From the NCBI GenBank assembly GCA_033064195.1, contig JARBJD010000437.1, forward strand, positions 1 to 51,282: 51,282 nucleotides of DNA, given 5' to 3'. The stretch comes from Blattamonas nauphoetae. Its lineage: Eukaryota; Preaxostyla; Oxymonadida. How positions within the stretch are numbered: the first letter of the stretch is position 1; every line of letters begins with the position of its first letter. Of this stretch, positions 1 through 11,313 are shown piece by piece. The translations under genes were made by a program, and so were the position numbers. A model generated the notes under the pieces. The model searched no databases. It was given only the letters and a program-made list of their open reading frames with translations, and had not been told where the DNA came from.

Positions 1-1370
1 TTCGGTTGCGTGTTGCTGCCCTGGCCTGGCCCCTGAAGCTGGCCTGGCTGGCCTGGCCCTGGCCCTGGCCTGGCCTGGCCTGGCCCTGGTGGCCTGGCCC
101 TGGCCCTGGCCACTGGCCTGAAGCTGGCCTGGCCTGGCCTGGCCTGGCCTGGCCTGGCCCTGGCCCTGGCCTGGCCTGGCCTGGCCCTGGCCTGGCCCTG
201 GCCCTCCTGGCCTGGCCCTGGCTGGCCCTGGCCTGGCCTGGCCTGGCCCTGGCCTGGCCCTGGCCTGGCCTGGCCTGGCCTGGCCTGGCCTGGCCTGGCC
301 TGGCCCTGGCCTGGCCCTGGCCTGGCCCTGGCCTGGCCTGGGCAGCTGGCCCTGGCCTGGCTGGCCTGGCCTGGCCTGGCCTGGCCTGGCCTGGCCTGGC
401 CCTGGCCCTGGCCTGGCCTGGCCCTGGCCTGGCCCTAGGCCTGGCCTGGCCTGGCCTGGCCTGGCCTGGCCTGGCCTAGGCCTGGCCCTGGCCCTGGCCC
501 TGGCCCTGGCCTGGCCCTGGCCCTGGCCTGGCCTGGCCCTGGCCTGGCCTGGGGCCCTGGCTGGCCCTGGCCACAGGCCTGGCCTGGCCTGTGGCCTGGC
601 CTGGCCTGGCCCTGGCCTGGCCCTGGCCTGGCCTGGCCTGGCCTGGCCTGGCCTGGCCTGGCAAGCCCTGGCCTGGCCCTGGGCCTGGCCCTGGCCTGGC
701 CCTGGCCCTGGCCTGGCCTGGCCTGGCCCTGGGCCTGGCCTGGCCCTGGCCCTGGCCTGGCCCTGGCCCAGCCTGGCCCTGGCCTGGCCTGGCCTGGCCC
801 TGGCCTGGCCTGGCCTGGCTGGCCCTGGCCCTGGCCCTGAGCCTGGCCTGGCCTGGCCTGAAGCCCTGGCCCTGAAGCCTGGCCTGGCCTGGCCTGGCCT
901 AGCCCTGGCCTGGCCCTGGCCTGGCCCTGGCCCTGGCCCTGGCCTGGCCCTGGCCCTGGCCCTAGCCTGGCCTGGCCCTGGCCTGGCCCTGGCCTGGCCC
1001 TGGCCCTGGCCTGGCCCTGGCCCTGGCCTGAGCCTGGCCTGGCCTGGCCCTGGCCTGGCCCCTGGCCTGGCCCTGGCCCTGGCCCTGGCCCTGGCCTGGC
1101 CTGGCCCTGGCCCTGGCCTGGCCTGGCCTGGCCCTGGCCTAGCCTGGCCCTGGCCCTGGCCCTGGCCTGGCCCCTGGCCCTGGCCCTGGCCCTAGCCTAG
1201 CCTAGCCCTAGCCCTAAGCCTGGCCCTAGCCTAGCCCGGCCCTAGCCTAGCCCTAGCCTAGCCCTAGCCTAACCCTAGCCTAGCCTAGCCCTAGCCCTAA
1301 CCCTAGCCCTAGCCCTAACCCTAGCCTAGCCCTAGCCTAGCCTAGCCCTAGCCTAGCCTAACCCTAGGCC
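1..1370. repeat. Telomere-like array, CCCTAA type read largely as CCCTGG
   Basis: The left edge is an unbroken array of CCTGGC and CCCTGG units to about position 1185. It then passes through CCTAGC and CCCTAG units to a few true CCCTAA units at about 1207-1370. The C-rich strand reads rightwards from the edge, as expected at a left chromosome end with TTAGGG telomeres. The gradual change of AA to GG away from unique sequence fits a known nanopore error in which CCCTAA repeats are called as CCCTGG, so most of the array may be ordinary telomere. A genuinely variant array is the alternative. Long open frames of Ala, Trp, Pro, Gly and Leu in it are by-products of the repeat. Confidence 0.85.
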
Positions 1371-1392
1371 CTAATCGGGTTTTGTAAAGTAA

Positions 1393-2745
1393 CGGGTTTT
1401 GGAAACAGGGTACGATCTCGTTGTGGAGGAGAGAGGGAAGGATGTCTCATTTACAGTTGTGGTTGGATCTCCTGGAGAGACAGCTGAAACGGACGAGTTA
1501 GTTGTGGTTGGTGACGACAGAATCCTCACGCACGACACGACATACACAATCAAGTCAATCGTGGCCACTCCTGGGATTGAATCAACGCCAGTTCAAATGA
1601 ACAGTCTAGTCACATTCCACATCCCACAATCATCGTATGTGCCTCCACAGGAACCAGAAGATCCCAAACCAGACCCAGAAGTTCCCAAACCAGACCCAGA
1701 AGACCCAAAGCCAGAACCTGAAGATCCGGAAGACCCAAAGAAGGCGATGACTCCGGTACAGAAACTACTGAGTTGGCTAATTCCTCTCGTCGTGTCTCTC
1801 CTCGTTGTTCTCCTCGTGATCATTGTGATCCTCGTTTTGGTGAACCGGCGGAAGACCAAAGCAGTGCTCTCGCTGAAGGAGATGGAAGAACAAACTGACG
1901 ATGTGCTCAACGAGAAGGTCGAAGTCGAGCATGTCGGTCCAGAAAACACGAATGCCGAGATCCACGCCGAAGCGATCAGCCACTCCAACTTCCGACCAGA
2001 CGACAGTCTCCTGACAACGACAGTTGCGACTCAGCAATCGTCGAAAGGTGATACTCTTGCTGATCTGGTTGAGGTGATGAAATGCAGTGGAGATTTCGCT
2101 GTCTCGACTGCTCGAATGGACACCACGCTGTATTCAGTGATCCACACGCAGAAGAAAGAGATTCGGAACCGCGCGATTGGAATGCAAATTGTGAATGGAT
2201 TGAAGGAGGTTGTGGCTCGTCGCGGATGGAGTGATGTTCTGACTCGACTATCGTCTCACTGGATTCTGGTTGACGCGGCGGGGAATGTTCAGCTGAAACT
2301 CCAAATGAGCTCGAATGAAGCGGAACAAACAGCGCAGTTGGCTCAGAAGCAACAGAACCCCAACGCTGTCGGTCGAGAAGGAGAGAAGTCTGGGATGGAT
2401 GGTCTTCGCTGGCGAGCCCCCGAAGTGACAGGTGGAAGCGGAGAGGTGGATGGGCACAAAGCGTCAGTTTTTAGTCTTGGCCTGATCTTGTGGGAAATCG
2501 AGACTGGCCTTGTTCCGTATGGAGAAGTGGATGCGATTGTTGCTCAGAAGCAGTCTGGGACAGGGATTCCTCCAAACATGTCGGATCTGCACGACGACGA
2601 GTTTGTCGCCTTGTTAACGCGATGCCTGTCAGTGAATCCGAAAGAGCGACCAACACTGACTGAAATCGGAGACTTCCTGTCGTCGCACAAAAACGACTCA
2701 GCCGTCGCAGAGTCGAAGAACGAGATAAAGACACAAGTGGAATAG
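1393..2745 (+). CDS. C-terminal part of a receptor-like beta-helix/pseudokinase surface protein, 5' truncated at the telomere
   Basis: The open frame has no ATG near its start and a stop lies just upstream at 1390, so only the C-terminal part is present. In order it shows an extracellular Ser/Thr/Val-rich stalk ending VTFHIPQSS (to about 1640), a Pro/Glu/Asp-rich linker with PKPDPE repeats (1650-1740), one transmembrane helix rich in Val, Leu and Ile (1780-1845) followed by basic NRRKTK, and a protein-kinase C-lobe. The kinase part keeps RWRAPEV (APE motif, about 2409), a VFSLGLILWEI helix (about 2467) and the closing CLSVNPKERP segment. I see no HRD or DFG motif, so it is probably a pseudokinase of the tyrosine-kinase-like type. 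It ends in TAG at 2743-2745. Related ectodomain pieces occur at 9.3-10.3, 12.3-13.3, 21.4-22.9 and 48.6-50.4 kb. Confidence 0.75.
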   Translation, partial: RVLETGYDLVVEERGKDVSFTVVVGSPGETAETDELVVVGDDRILTHDTTYTIKSIVATPGIESTPVQMNSLVTFHIPQSSYVPPQEPEDPKPDPEVPKPDPEDPKPEPEDPEDPKKAMTPVQKLLSWLIPLVVSLLVVLLVIIVILVLVNRRKTKAVLSLKEMEEQTDDVLNEKVEVEHVGPENTNAEIHAEAISHSNFRPDDSLLTTTVATQQSSKGDTLADLVEVMKCSGDFAVSTARMDTTLYSVIHTQKKEIRNRAIGMQIVNGLKEVVARRGWSDVLTRLSSHWILVDAAGNVQLKLQMSSNEAEQTAQLAQKQQNPNAVGREGEKSGMDGLRWRAPEVTGGSGEVDGHKASVFSLGLILWEIETGLVPYGEVDAIVAQKQSGTGIPPNMSDLHDDEFVALLTRCLSVNPKERPTLTEIGDFLSSHKNDSAVAESKNEIKTQVE

Positions 2746-3432
2746 ACCAGCCACACCACCCGCACTGCTGACGCTCGATTCAGAGATACTCACCTCACTC
2801 TCAACTATTTTCCGGTTCATGCCGGTTTGACTTGAGGGAGTTGGAACGGAGAACACGTCACTTTCTCCTTTCTCTCTCACTCACCCCGTTTCGTTCTTTT
2901 TTCGTCTTCCTTCAATGTCTTTCAATTCTTCGTTTCCTCCATTTTGAAAGATTGTCTCATCGTCACTGTCTCACCAACCATTTTCATGTCATCAGACATT
3001 CCTCTCTTCCTTTTCATCTTCTTCCACCACACTTTCTTTTCTGTCACCGACTCACACTCAGTGGCTCTTCATTCTCTCCTGATCCCAACACACCCTCTCC
3101 CAACTCACCTCACATGTCATCATATCGCATCTCCTCGTTCCCTCAGCAACTCCGCTTCTGCCTTTCCATCCGCGCCTGTCGTCTGACAGATGCATCTGGA
3201 AGGACTGAAGCTTTCCTCCCATCTGGAGAATCTTCTGGGACTTTTCTGTTGTCTTGTTTGGATTCAAGTGAATCGCCATTTCCTCACATCACTCCACATC
3301 AATCATTTCGAAGACAGTCAAACTGTTGTGTCACGTTTCTTTCTGAATCATTCTCTCTAAGTGATGTAAAACAAAGACTCGTCGTGGAGTGAGTAGAGAG
3401 AACAGAATGACAATGAAGAGAACAGTGAATGT
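2746..3432. other. CT-rich spacer without a convincing gene
   Basis: This stretch follows the pseudokinase stop and ends at the left target duplication of element T. It is pyrimidine-rich on the plus strand. Open frames exist on both strands (for example 2832-3392 plus) but their composition is Ser, Phe, Leu and His, as expected of CT-rich sequence, and I recognise no domain. It may hold the 3' untranslated region of the upstream gene. Confidence 0.4.
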
Positions 3433-3482
3433 GGGAGATTTTTTATGATGTGTCCATCCCCTTTTTCTAAGGGTCGATCATC

Positions 3483-4639
3483 ATGACCTCTAAATTTGTC
3501 ACTTTAACGAACTCACAACGCAATCATTTGGCAAATGACATCAAACAGTTCGCAATGAACAAACTAGGTGATGAATATCAAAACATTTTCGTGTACATTC
3601 TCACAAATTGTGAATGGGGGGCAGAAATCAGGAATACAATTTTTTGTAGAGAAAAAGGTTCGTTCTATTTGATGTTTATCTGTTCATCTGACAGAGAGAG
3701 AGTGGACGAGGCTTTTGGACTTGTCGAAAGCCTTTTCAGTCATGGATCATCATGATCAAATTGTGTTACTGCAAGCTCTCGTCTCACATTGGACCTCCGC
3801 AGAACTGACACAGGCTGGATTCCCAGCAGATTCGAATACTCTACATCAACCTAGACGCTTGGCAAAGGAAGGTGTCTATAAAAAAATACATACCAATGTC
3901 GCCGAATTCAAATAAAGTATCAACCCCAGATTTGATCCAACTCTTTCAATGGATCAAACGTAACACGATGGTGTCATGTGAGACACAGGTGGTAAACGGT
4001 TCTCCAACTTTTGAAGAATGTCTCAGCTTGTTCGGCCCCACCACACAACCTCCACGTCTCCTCCCACCAGGCCAATTCAATCCATTCTTGGTCAAGAAAT
4101 GGATTTGGGAAAGAAGAATGACACAAAGGACGAAAGCAAACTTATTCCGGGACTTCGTGAAGGATCTGCCAATGTCTCCAATAAAGATTGGTATGTTCAG
4201 AAAAGCCACGAGGAACATCAGGCGAGCCAAACGGCGCACGGATGTCTGTCCGAGATGCGATCGGCTCCAGTATATCCGAAAAGTAAAACAAGAGATGATG
4301 CAAAGAGGCAAAATCATACCAGATGAACTAATTTTGGAAGAAAAGATTCTTGAGATGCATCGAGAACATGCAAAGGCGCAAAGGGCAGCGATTGATCACG
4401 ACATTGCAAATTGTGGTATGAATGAGGTTGTTTGCATGTCTGATTTCAAAGAAAATTGGAAGTTCTTTCTAAGAGACACTCAAGGGTCCAAGGAATTCTA
4501 TTCTTTCAAACAAGTGACACACCTCGGCTGTTTGGTTGTCTCTAACACGAACGGTTCGATTGATCGAAATTTTACCCATATTTTTTCAACAAACCTCAAC
4601 CATGATGGTTTTTTTGTTGTTTCGGCATTCAATCGTCTG
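3483..4639 (+). CDS. Transposase of element T, 5' part (exons 1, 2 and start of exon 3)
   Basis: Exon 1 is 3483-3657, from ATG. Exon 2 is 3695-3871. Exon 3 starts at 3918. The two GT-AG introns (37 and 46 nt) each shift the frame to the one that stays open. Exon 3 is cut at 4639 by element M and resumes at 23268. The three parts plus the distal segment add to 1,869 nt, an exact 622 codons plus stop. Visible motifs are VCPRCDRLQ, a possible zinc-binding CxxC (about 4245), a His/Ala-rich helix with HREHAKAQ, and CMSDFKENWKFF (about 4435), which could supply the first catalytic Asp of a DDE enzyme. The likely role is cutting and joining the element's inverted ends. It is broken here by the insertion. 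Confidence 0.8.
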
Positions 4640-4928
4640 GGTAGCGTCTAGAGGCAGACCCCATTTTAGCTAGGTGCAGACCCCTGATATCTAGAGGCAG
4701 ACCCCTTATATCTAGAGGCAGACCCCAGATTGCTAGAGGCAGACCCCATTCTAGCTTGGTGCAGACCCCTCCTGTTTTCCGTTATTATTCACCAGTTTTT
4801 CACAATTTTAAACGTATTTTGACAAAAAATCACTTCTTACGCCGTTTTCTCATGGTTTTTTCCAAAAAGATGCTAATTCACCGAAGTCTTCATCAAAACA
4901 CAAATTCATGGGTTGATCGTCCAAAAAC
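4640..4928 (+). repeat. Left terminal inverted repeat of M
   Basis: The first 130 bp contain several copies of CTAGAGGCAGACCCC or the variant TAGGTGCAGACCCC, separated by short AT-rich spacers. An AT-rich block follows to about 4928, ending near CATGGGTTGATCG. The whole block recurs inverted at 22970-23258 with scattered differences and a slightly different order of the short repeats. The short repeats are plausible transposase binding sites. Confidence 0.85.
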
Positions 4929-5320
4929 CACTTTTCTTCCTTCCCATCGGAGAACACGACTTGAAGGTAGTTGTACATGGAGAAAGTTGCTTGTTTCTAT
5001 GAACTTCAGAAATTTCGTGGCGACGTCGTGAAGATTATTGTATGACATGACATCGATCTGGAGTGGGGATCCATATTCTCTGTGAATTGCCTATGTGCCC
5101 GACTTAGCTTCTTTGGTTCATGTCAAATAACAATGGAGCATCGAGGTTGACTCTTTCTGCTTTGTTGCAACCTCTGTTTATTCCTCCAACCCCTCCTGAA
5201 AGTAATTCGATCCAATCCAGGCCATTTTCTCAAAAATGACAATCTTTTGCAGACACCTGGCAATTCTTTGGGTATTGGACCACTCCACTTTAGTCGTTCG
5301 ATAATTCTGAAGGGAACCCT

Positions 5321-8300
5321 TTGGATCTACGCTCAGCTTCAACTAGTGGAAGAAAGAGACGAGTATCGACAGGGTCACCTGGAACAGAGACTCTATTCGA
5401 TGGAGGCACATTATCGCAAGTTGGAACGCCAACACTGCCATTCGATTATCGAGATGTGGAATCAGACAAGTACCAGACTGAAACTCGCTTCTGTCCTCAA
5501 GGAAAAGAACTATTCGAAGAAGAATTTACCTTTCAAATTCAAAACTTGCGGAAAATGGATGATAAACTCGATGATGATAGCTTCTTTGACCAATTGAAGG
5601 CTCTGAATCTGAAACCGATCGAAAAATCCCGACCTGACACCCAGTCGGCTTTTGATGAGTCTCGTCGCGATGTTGTCAAATTCAACATGACTATCAAAGC
5701 AACGTACCATCAGAACTTTGTGTTTCACAATGCTAACCTGTGCCAAATCGCCCACCACCAACCAAACCTTCTCGACCACCTCCCATCGCTGCGGATGCAT
5801 ACTCAATATCAACCCGTCAGCTCAACACTCCTTCTAAATCTCCAGTAGGCGGACATAATTCAAGCAAGACTAATTATAGCACAGCTCCAGTTCTTCCAAC
5901 ATCCAACAATCAGAATACGGTTGTTGCGCATCATCAGTCGGATACGCATCGTGTCCTCACTCCATTTCTCCACAGTCCTCACAGTCCTTCCCTATCAGCC
6001 ACTCACATCCTGTTTCTATACCCACAAAGCATCGACTTCACATCTCTCAAAACAGATCTCTCCATGAGAACTATTCTCATCGAAACAGAAATCAGAGATA
6101 CAGACAATCTTTCTTCACCTGGTCTTCCTCTCATTTTCAACAATAAGGGCATTGGAAGCAATGAAATGCTGACAGTTCACAAGAGCTGTGTAAGGTACCA
6201 CGAACAGGGCCACACCTTCGGTGACGAGATCAAAGTGAAACTCCCCCTTTCATACTTCCCCTCCGAAGCCCACTGCAACCCAAACACACTCCACCCCCTC
6301 TTCAAGTTCTACCATCTGGAATGCAAAAACGTGAAGGATGGGGAGCCAGTGACTCTCCAGCTCATCGGCCATTGTGTGTACCCCCTCAACCTCTTTTCGT
6401 CCCACATCGACCTGTCCCAGAAGATGCCTTCGCTGTGCTTCCAGGAGGGACTGGAACACGGATATCTCGCCCACCAGCCCACGAGGGGGCTGCGTCAGAT
6501 TGATCTCAGTCAGAGCTTGTTCACCACTCGGAACGGCACTTATTTCGCTCCCGACGCGATCTGGAAAGATGGAGTGTCAGATGCGAAGACACTCGCCCTG
6601 TCCACACTGACCGACCTCATCTCAATCATCCCGTCAGTCAAGCCCACCCCCAACTCCTCGTCAACTCCTGGCTCGCCATACACTCCCTCTTCCCCAACAA
6701 CCAAGCACACGAGATGGTCCGCTTCTTCCCAGCAGTGGCCGACACCCTGCTTCTCCCGATTTGTGAGCACAGTGGAGAAAGTGTTCCAAATTGAAGTCAC
6801 TGAGCTGTCCAACGCGGTGGAGTCCGATCAAGTTTGACTCGTCCCTCCAAATCGCAACCTCGCCGTCGTTCACCAACAACTCCGAACTTGCTCCTGTCCT
6901 TCACCAATACATCGACCACTTCTTCGCCAATCCCGTCATGAGGCGGTGGAAGGGCTGCTACTCTCAACAGTCAAAACGCTCATCCACAAGTCGCTCCTCG
7001 TCCACCTCCGCTCTCTCGACACTCCTTTCACCTCCCCACAACTTGATGTCATCTCGCCAGAAGAAGGCAAAGACACGAAATCACCCACTCTCCTCTCCCT
7101 CGTCTCCTCCCACAACCACTCGCTCATTCCAAACGTTCTGTACGAATCCCTCTGCCGCCTCCTCCCGTTTCATCGCCATGCTCCTCTGCAACATCGTCTC
7201 CCTCGCTGCTCAACGGTCGTCAGCCTGTGACAAGACGAAGCAGTCACAGTCCAACCTCTCTTTCCTTCCCGCCACTCTCCCTCGCAAAGAGAGACACTCC
7301 ATCGCCGAGTCTATGTTGGCGTTGCGACTGAACATGTTCTCGAAGGAGAAATGGAAGCCCCACAAATTTCTCCAGCTGATTCAGTGGATCCTCTTCGACT
7401 TATTGGACTCCGAGATGCACAAGCTCGGGTTTTCTTTCATCCCGCTGTCACCCCTCCGACAATCGATCCGACTCAACATGTCTGTTGTTGCAGCAGTCAA
7501 CACGGGTCTCAGGTCCATCTCCGAGATCTCCGAGGGGTGTACGGACCAAACACAACCACATCTTTCGCTTCTCCCTTCGCATCAAAATTGGTCATCAACC
7601 CATTTGCTCCCGATGCTGGCAAAGTTGTTCATCCCCACCTCCACGGGCAAATGCTCAAGCGACTGAAACACCAGACTGAAGAAACGAAAAAGGAGAAGCC
7701 CGAATCGCTGAAAGAGGAGAAACTGGCGACGAAGAAAGAAGAACGAAAGACACAGACGAAGACCAATCAATCCGAAACGCTAAGTCGTTCATCAAGCAAC
7801 TCAAGTTCCTGACGAAGCCAATAATCCCAAAGTCTACAAAACACCAGGCAGATGGCTATCTGCAACATTTTGGAGCACTTGTCGTTTCGGATTGTGCACG
7901 ACTGCAATGAAATCTGGACACATCATCGAAACATAAAAGTCACTTCTCGTCGCTCTCTGGTGCCAACACTCCAGTTTCAATGTCCACAGTCGGGAAGACC
8001 CACGAACAATCGCAAGACAAGACACTCAACTCGATCGGAAAGACACTGATCAGGAATCTCAGAACTGTCCTGTTTCAGGAAGACTGTGCGCTTCTGAACT
8101 CGACTCTCTGTGTTGTATCTTATTTGTCCTCTCTTTCCTGTTCTCTCTTTCTCAGGCTTCTCCTTTCTGCGAAGTCGCCCACAACTTCGCTGGTCAAATG
8201 ACCAAACTCCTCAAGCGGTTCGAAGCAATCAACAATCTGCCAGCTGAGTCTCAGTTCCAGCGGGCTCGCTACCTCAGCATCATGATCAGCGAGTGTGTTC

Positions 8301-9345
8301 TCCCTCTTTGTTCATCTCATTTTTTTCATCTCATTGCTCTCCTTTCCAGGTACGATGCCAATCCCCTCCTCCAAGTCATGTGCTACAAGCGTCTTCGCAA
8401 GCACTGGGAGAAGACATCGCACCGAGACACTGCCGCCACTGTCCAACTCTGAAGCATCATGGTAATCTTCGTGATTGTGACTGAAATGATCCGCAGTGGC
8501 TTTCTGGACACGCCAATCAACACTCGCGAGCGGAACAACCTTCTCAACGACTGCACCACGTGCGGATGGAGGCAGCTCATCCTCGACATCATCCCCACTG
8601 CCACGTTCCTGACGAAGGAGGTGTGTTCCTTTCTTCCTGCTTCATTCTTTCTCAGCGTCTGGCCGACATCTTCACTCGCGACGTCATTTCTGTGATCATC
8701 TCAGCCAAGTCGAAGCCGAGTGTCCCGCTCTTCTCCATCCCCTCGCTCATCAGCTCGCTCATCGTCTCAGCCACCCTCTTCTCCAACGGGCCATTCTACG
8801 AACTCTCCACTCGCTTGTATCAGCTCGTTCTTCGCCTCTGCGCGTCCATCAACGACACTCGGACCATGTCAACAGTGTAAGCGTCCCTCGCAACCACAAC
8901 AAAAGACAACCTTTCTGTTTACGGCCCAGACAGGGTCAGGAACCAATACTGGCTGGTTGGACTGCATGGGAAGGGCTTCAGGCAGCTGGACAAGGAGTAC
9001 ATGTGGAAGACCGTCAAATTCGAAGCGCTGGATCGGATGATGAAGCTGCTCCGAGTCGAATACGCCAACCTTGTCTCCCTCGCGAACAAGGAGCGTCCCA
9101 TCCACGCCTATATCGCCCGTCGGAAGGAGATCCAGAAAAGCCTGGCCTCCAAATCGCAGCCGGCGAAGGAAGACGAGTTGTTCCACCAGCCTCCACTGAC
9201 TGTGTTCCCCGAAAACGAAATGACCATGTTGGTGCATGGACGCTGGATCGGTTTGTTTGGGATTGTTGTGAAAAAGGCTGACTGTGCATTTTCAGCGTAC
9301 GATCTGCTCTTCGAAGACAACATCCCACAGTACCCAACTGGGGTC
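5321..9345 (+). pseudogene. DOCK-family Rho guanine-nucleotide exchange factor, captured fragment with DHR-1 and part of DHR-2
   Basis: The stretch LFLYPQSIDF (about 6011), followed by IIFNN-type strands, GDEIKVKLPLSYF (about 6220) and LFKFYHLECKN (about 6298), matches the DHR-1 (C2-like) domain of DOCK proteins, which binds membrane phosphoinositides. Downstream, RVRNQYWLVGLHGKGF (about 8930-8980) matches the DHR-2 segment usually written YWRVGFYGKKF; DHR-2 activates Rac or Cdc42. Helical sequence lies between them, and a Lys/Glu-rich linker is at about 7680-7780. At least one clean intron is present (8293-8349, GT-AG, 57 nt, joining SE to YDANPLLQ), so genomic DNA was captured. The reading frame changes several times (near 5735, 6850, 7350 and 7810). 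Some changes may be introns or long-read indels, others decay. The start is uncertain and the DHR-2 end is missing. Confidence 0.72.
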
Positions 9346-10262
9346 AGCAGTGCAATGATTGACGCAAGACTCGCCGATTTAGGAATCGACTACTACCCCG
9401 CCCCAGCAGCTCTGCCGTCAGTGGCTGCGACAGAATACGGGTTCTTTTTGAGGACAGCTCCCCAAACAGGCAGTGGAACGAAAGGATTCACCAGTCGTCT
9501 CTCTTCGTTCATTCAGACCGTGGAATTTCCAATCGTCGTGTCTTGGATGACCACTGCGATTCAATCAACCACATCTCCGGCCCAGACAGTTTCTGGATCA
9601 GCCCAGCTCGTGTGGCATTTCTTTACGTTGGATTGCTCAGGAGCTGACAATGAAGAATGTGACCCTCAGACAGTTCTCGATCAGTGGAAAGAGCTTCATT
9701 GCTCTGAGCGGGCCAGCTCAGCCTCATTGACGAGCCTGACAGTGCAAGGCATCACTCAAAAAGGAGAGTCTGGAAATGGAGCCTTTGCTCGCCTCTTAGA
9801 CGCTTCCTCCATTTCTGTCTCCTCGTCGACCTTCGCTGGGGTGACAAGTGTGGGCGACGGAGGAGTGTTCTTCTCGACATCGTCTGGCTCAATCTCACTC
9901 TCGTCCTGCTCGTTCACATCGTGCAGCTGTGGCAGTGGTCACCAAGGAAAGTGGGTGTTTGTTAAAGCCCACTCTTTGGGAACGTTGCTGGATCCAGACA
10001 ATTGGGCATCAACGACCGCCTCTCTCGCATCACATGCGAACGATTCGCTGCTGATGGGGGAGGATTTGGCCGAAGCCGAAGGGAGCACGTTCAGATCGAT
10101 CTCTCTGCTCTTCTATCTGATTGACTTCAAAGCTGCCACGATCACGACTGGAGATGGGAAAGACGCAAAAGGATGTGGACAGTCGGGATTTCACTGCTCT
10201 TCGATTGATGAGGCGTGGTCTCATCTGAAAGATTCCCCTCGCATTCTCGTCATCTCCACGCA
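9346..10262 (+). CDS. Beta-helix (pectin-lyase-like) surface protein, 5' half, cut by element A
   Basis: The frame is open through from the DOCK-like segment into Ser/Thr-rich repeats such as SVSSSTFAGV and SLSSCSFTSC (about 9810-9925). These have the short periodic strands of a right-handed beta-helix. A module closes with CGQSGFHCSSIDEAW (about 10180), a Cys-Gly/Pro-Cys/Ser-Leu pattern that recurs as CGLEELPCASLAHAL at about 22888. The frame is interrupted at 10262 by element A and resumes at 21395 as SQLSRSLEVSE once one CACGCA duplication is removed. The function is probably extracellular, by analogy with related transmembrane pseudokinase proteins such as the one at the telomere. No signal peptide is visible because the N terminus is fused or missing. 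Confidence 0.6.
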
Positions 10263-10715
10263 GTTATGATGTGTAGCGGACGGACAGAGCACCAGATCTT
10301 GAGGACAGAGGACAGAGGTCTTGTCCGATTCAGAAACTCAGCTTTTCCTGCACTTATTTCGCCTGAAATCACCTTCTCTCAGCTCGTCATTCACTCTTTG
10401 TCTCTATTCTGACCTGAACAATACCAAAGAATTCATGAGAAGACCGGAAAAGACGAGTTCAAAATCCATAATTGTGTATTGTCTTTTTCAGAATATATAG
10501 GGTGAATTTTTCTCTCAATATTCGATTGTATCAGTTGTGTGATGTTAAAAATGGCTGAAAAGGGTGAAAAAATCGTTATGGCGGTGAATTTCGAGTTTCA
10601 GGGGCTCTGTCCTACAAACTCCTAATTAGGAGTTTAGAGGACGATCGGCCCAAGAGAGGACAGAGGAGGACAAAATCGGACAAGCACCTTATATTCACAC
10701 TGTAGATTTCTCTCA

Positions 10716-11313
10716 TAGTGGTGTCACCAATATGTCCCATGTCACCAATTAGGCCTTTTTTCTGGAAAAATCAATTTCGGTGAAACTAAGAAAAATCTGA
10801 AATTCAAGAATTATACTCCCACACAATCCCGAGAAAACCTCAAAATACCCCCTTTTGCCCGACGAAAAAAATCGTTTTGGCAATATCTCAACAACCAGTG
10901 AATCGATTTCGATGAAAATTTTCAGAGAAACGTTTTTTTGGTGAAACGAACATAATGGAAAAAATTGGGAGAAAAAATTCTGGGTATTTGGAAAGATCGG
11001 AAAAAACCCATAAAATTCTAGACAAAATATTCTTAGGAAAAAAATCCTTGTATTTTTTGTTCATCTTTTGTCGAGATCTATCCGACTATCATGCCTTTTA
11101 TTTGATTTAAAACGGATGGCTGGTTCTGGAGAAATGAGGGCAAAAAGTTGAAAAAAATGTGTGCATTCGCAACGTTGAACGTATTTTGAGGTTTTCTCGG
11201 GATCGGGTGGGAGGATAATTCTAACATTTTATTTTTTTCTTAGTTTGACCAAAATAGTCCTTCACAGAAAAAAGGCCGGATTGGTGACACCGGACGGTTT
11301 GGTGACACCACTA
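10716..11313. mobile_element. 598-bp MITE in A, TAGTGGTGTCACC ends
   Basis: It begins TAGTGGTGTCACCAA and ends in the complement TTGGTGACACCACTA apart from one base. It is flanked by TCA on both sides (10713-10715, 11314-11316). The related element B has the unoccupied sequence TTCTCTCAATTAG (on its minus strand, about 50930), which directly shows the insertion. The interior is AT-rich with no gene. The 3-bp duplication fits several superfamilies and I leave it unassigned. Confidence 0.82.

Noticed and set aside
6-875. Long open frames of Ala, Trp, Pro, Gly and Leu in the telomere array
   Set aside because: They are translations of CCTGGC/CCCTGG repeats, open in several phases and probably basecaller artefact.
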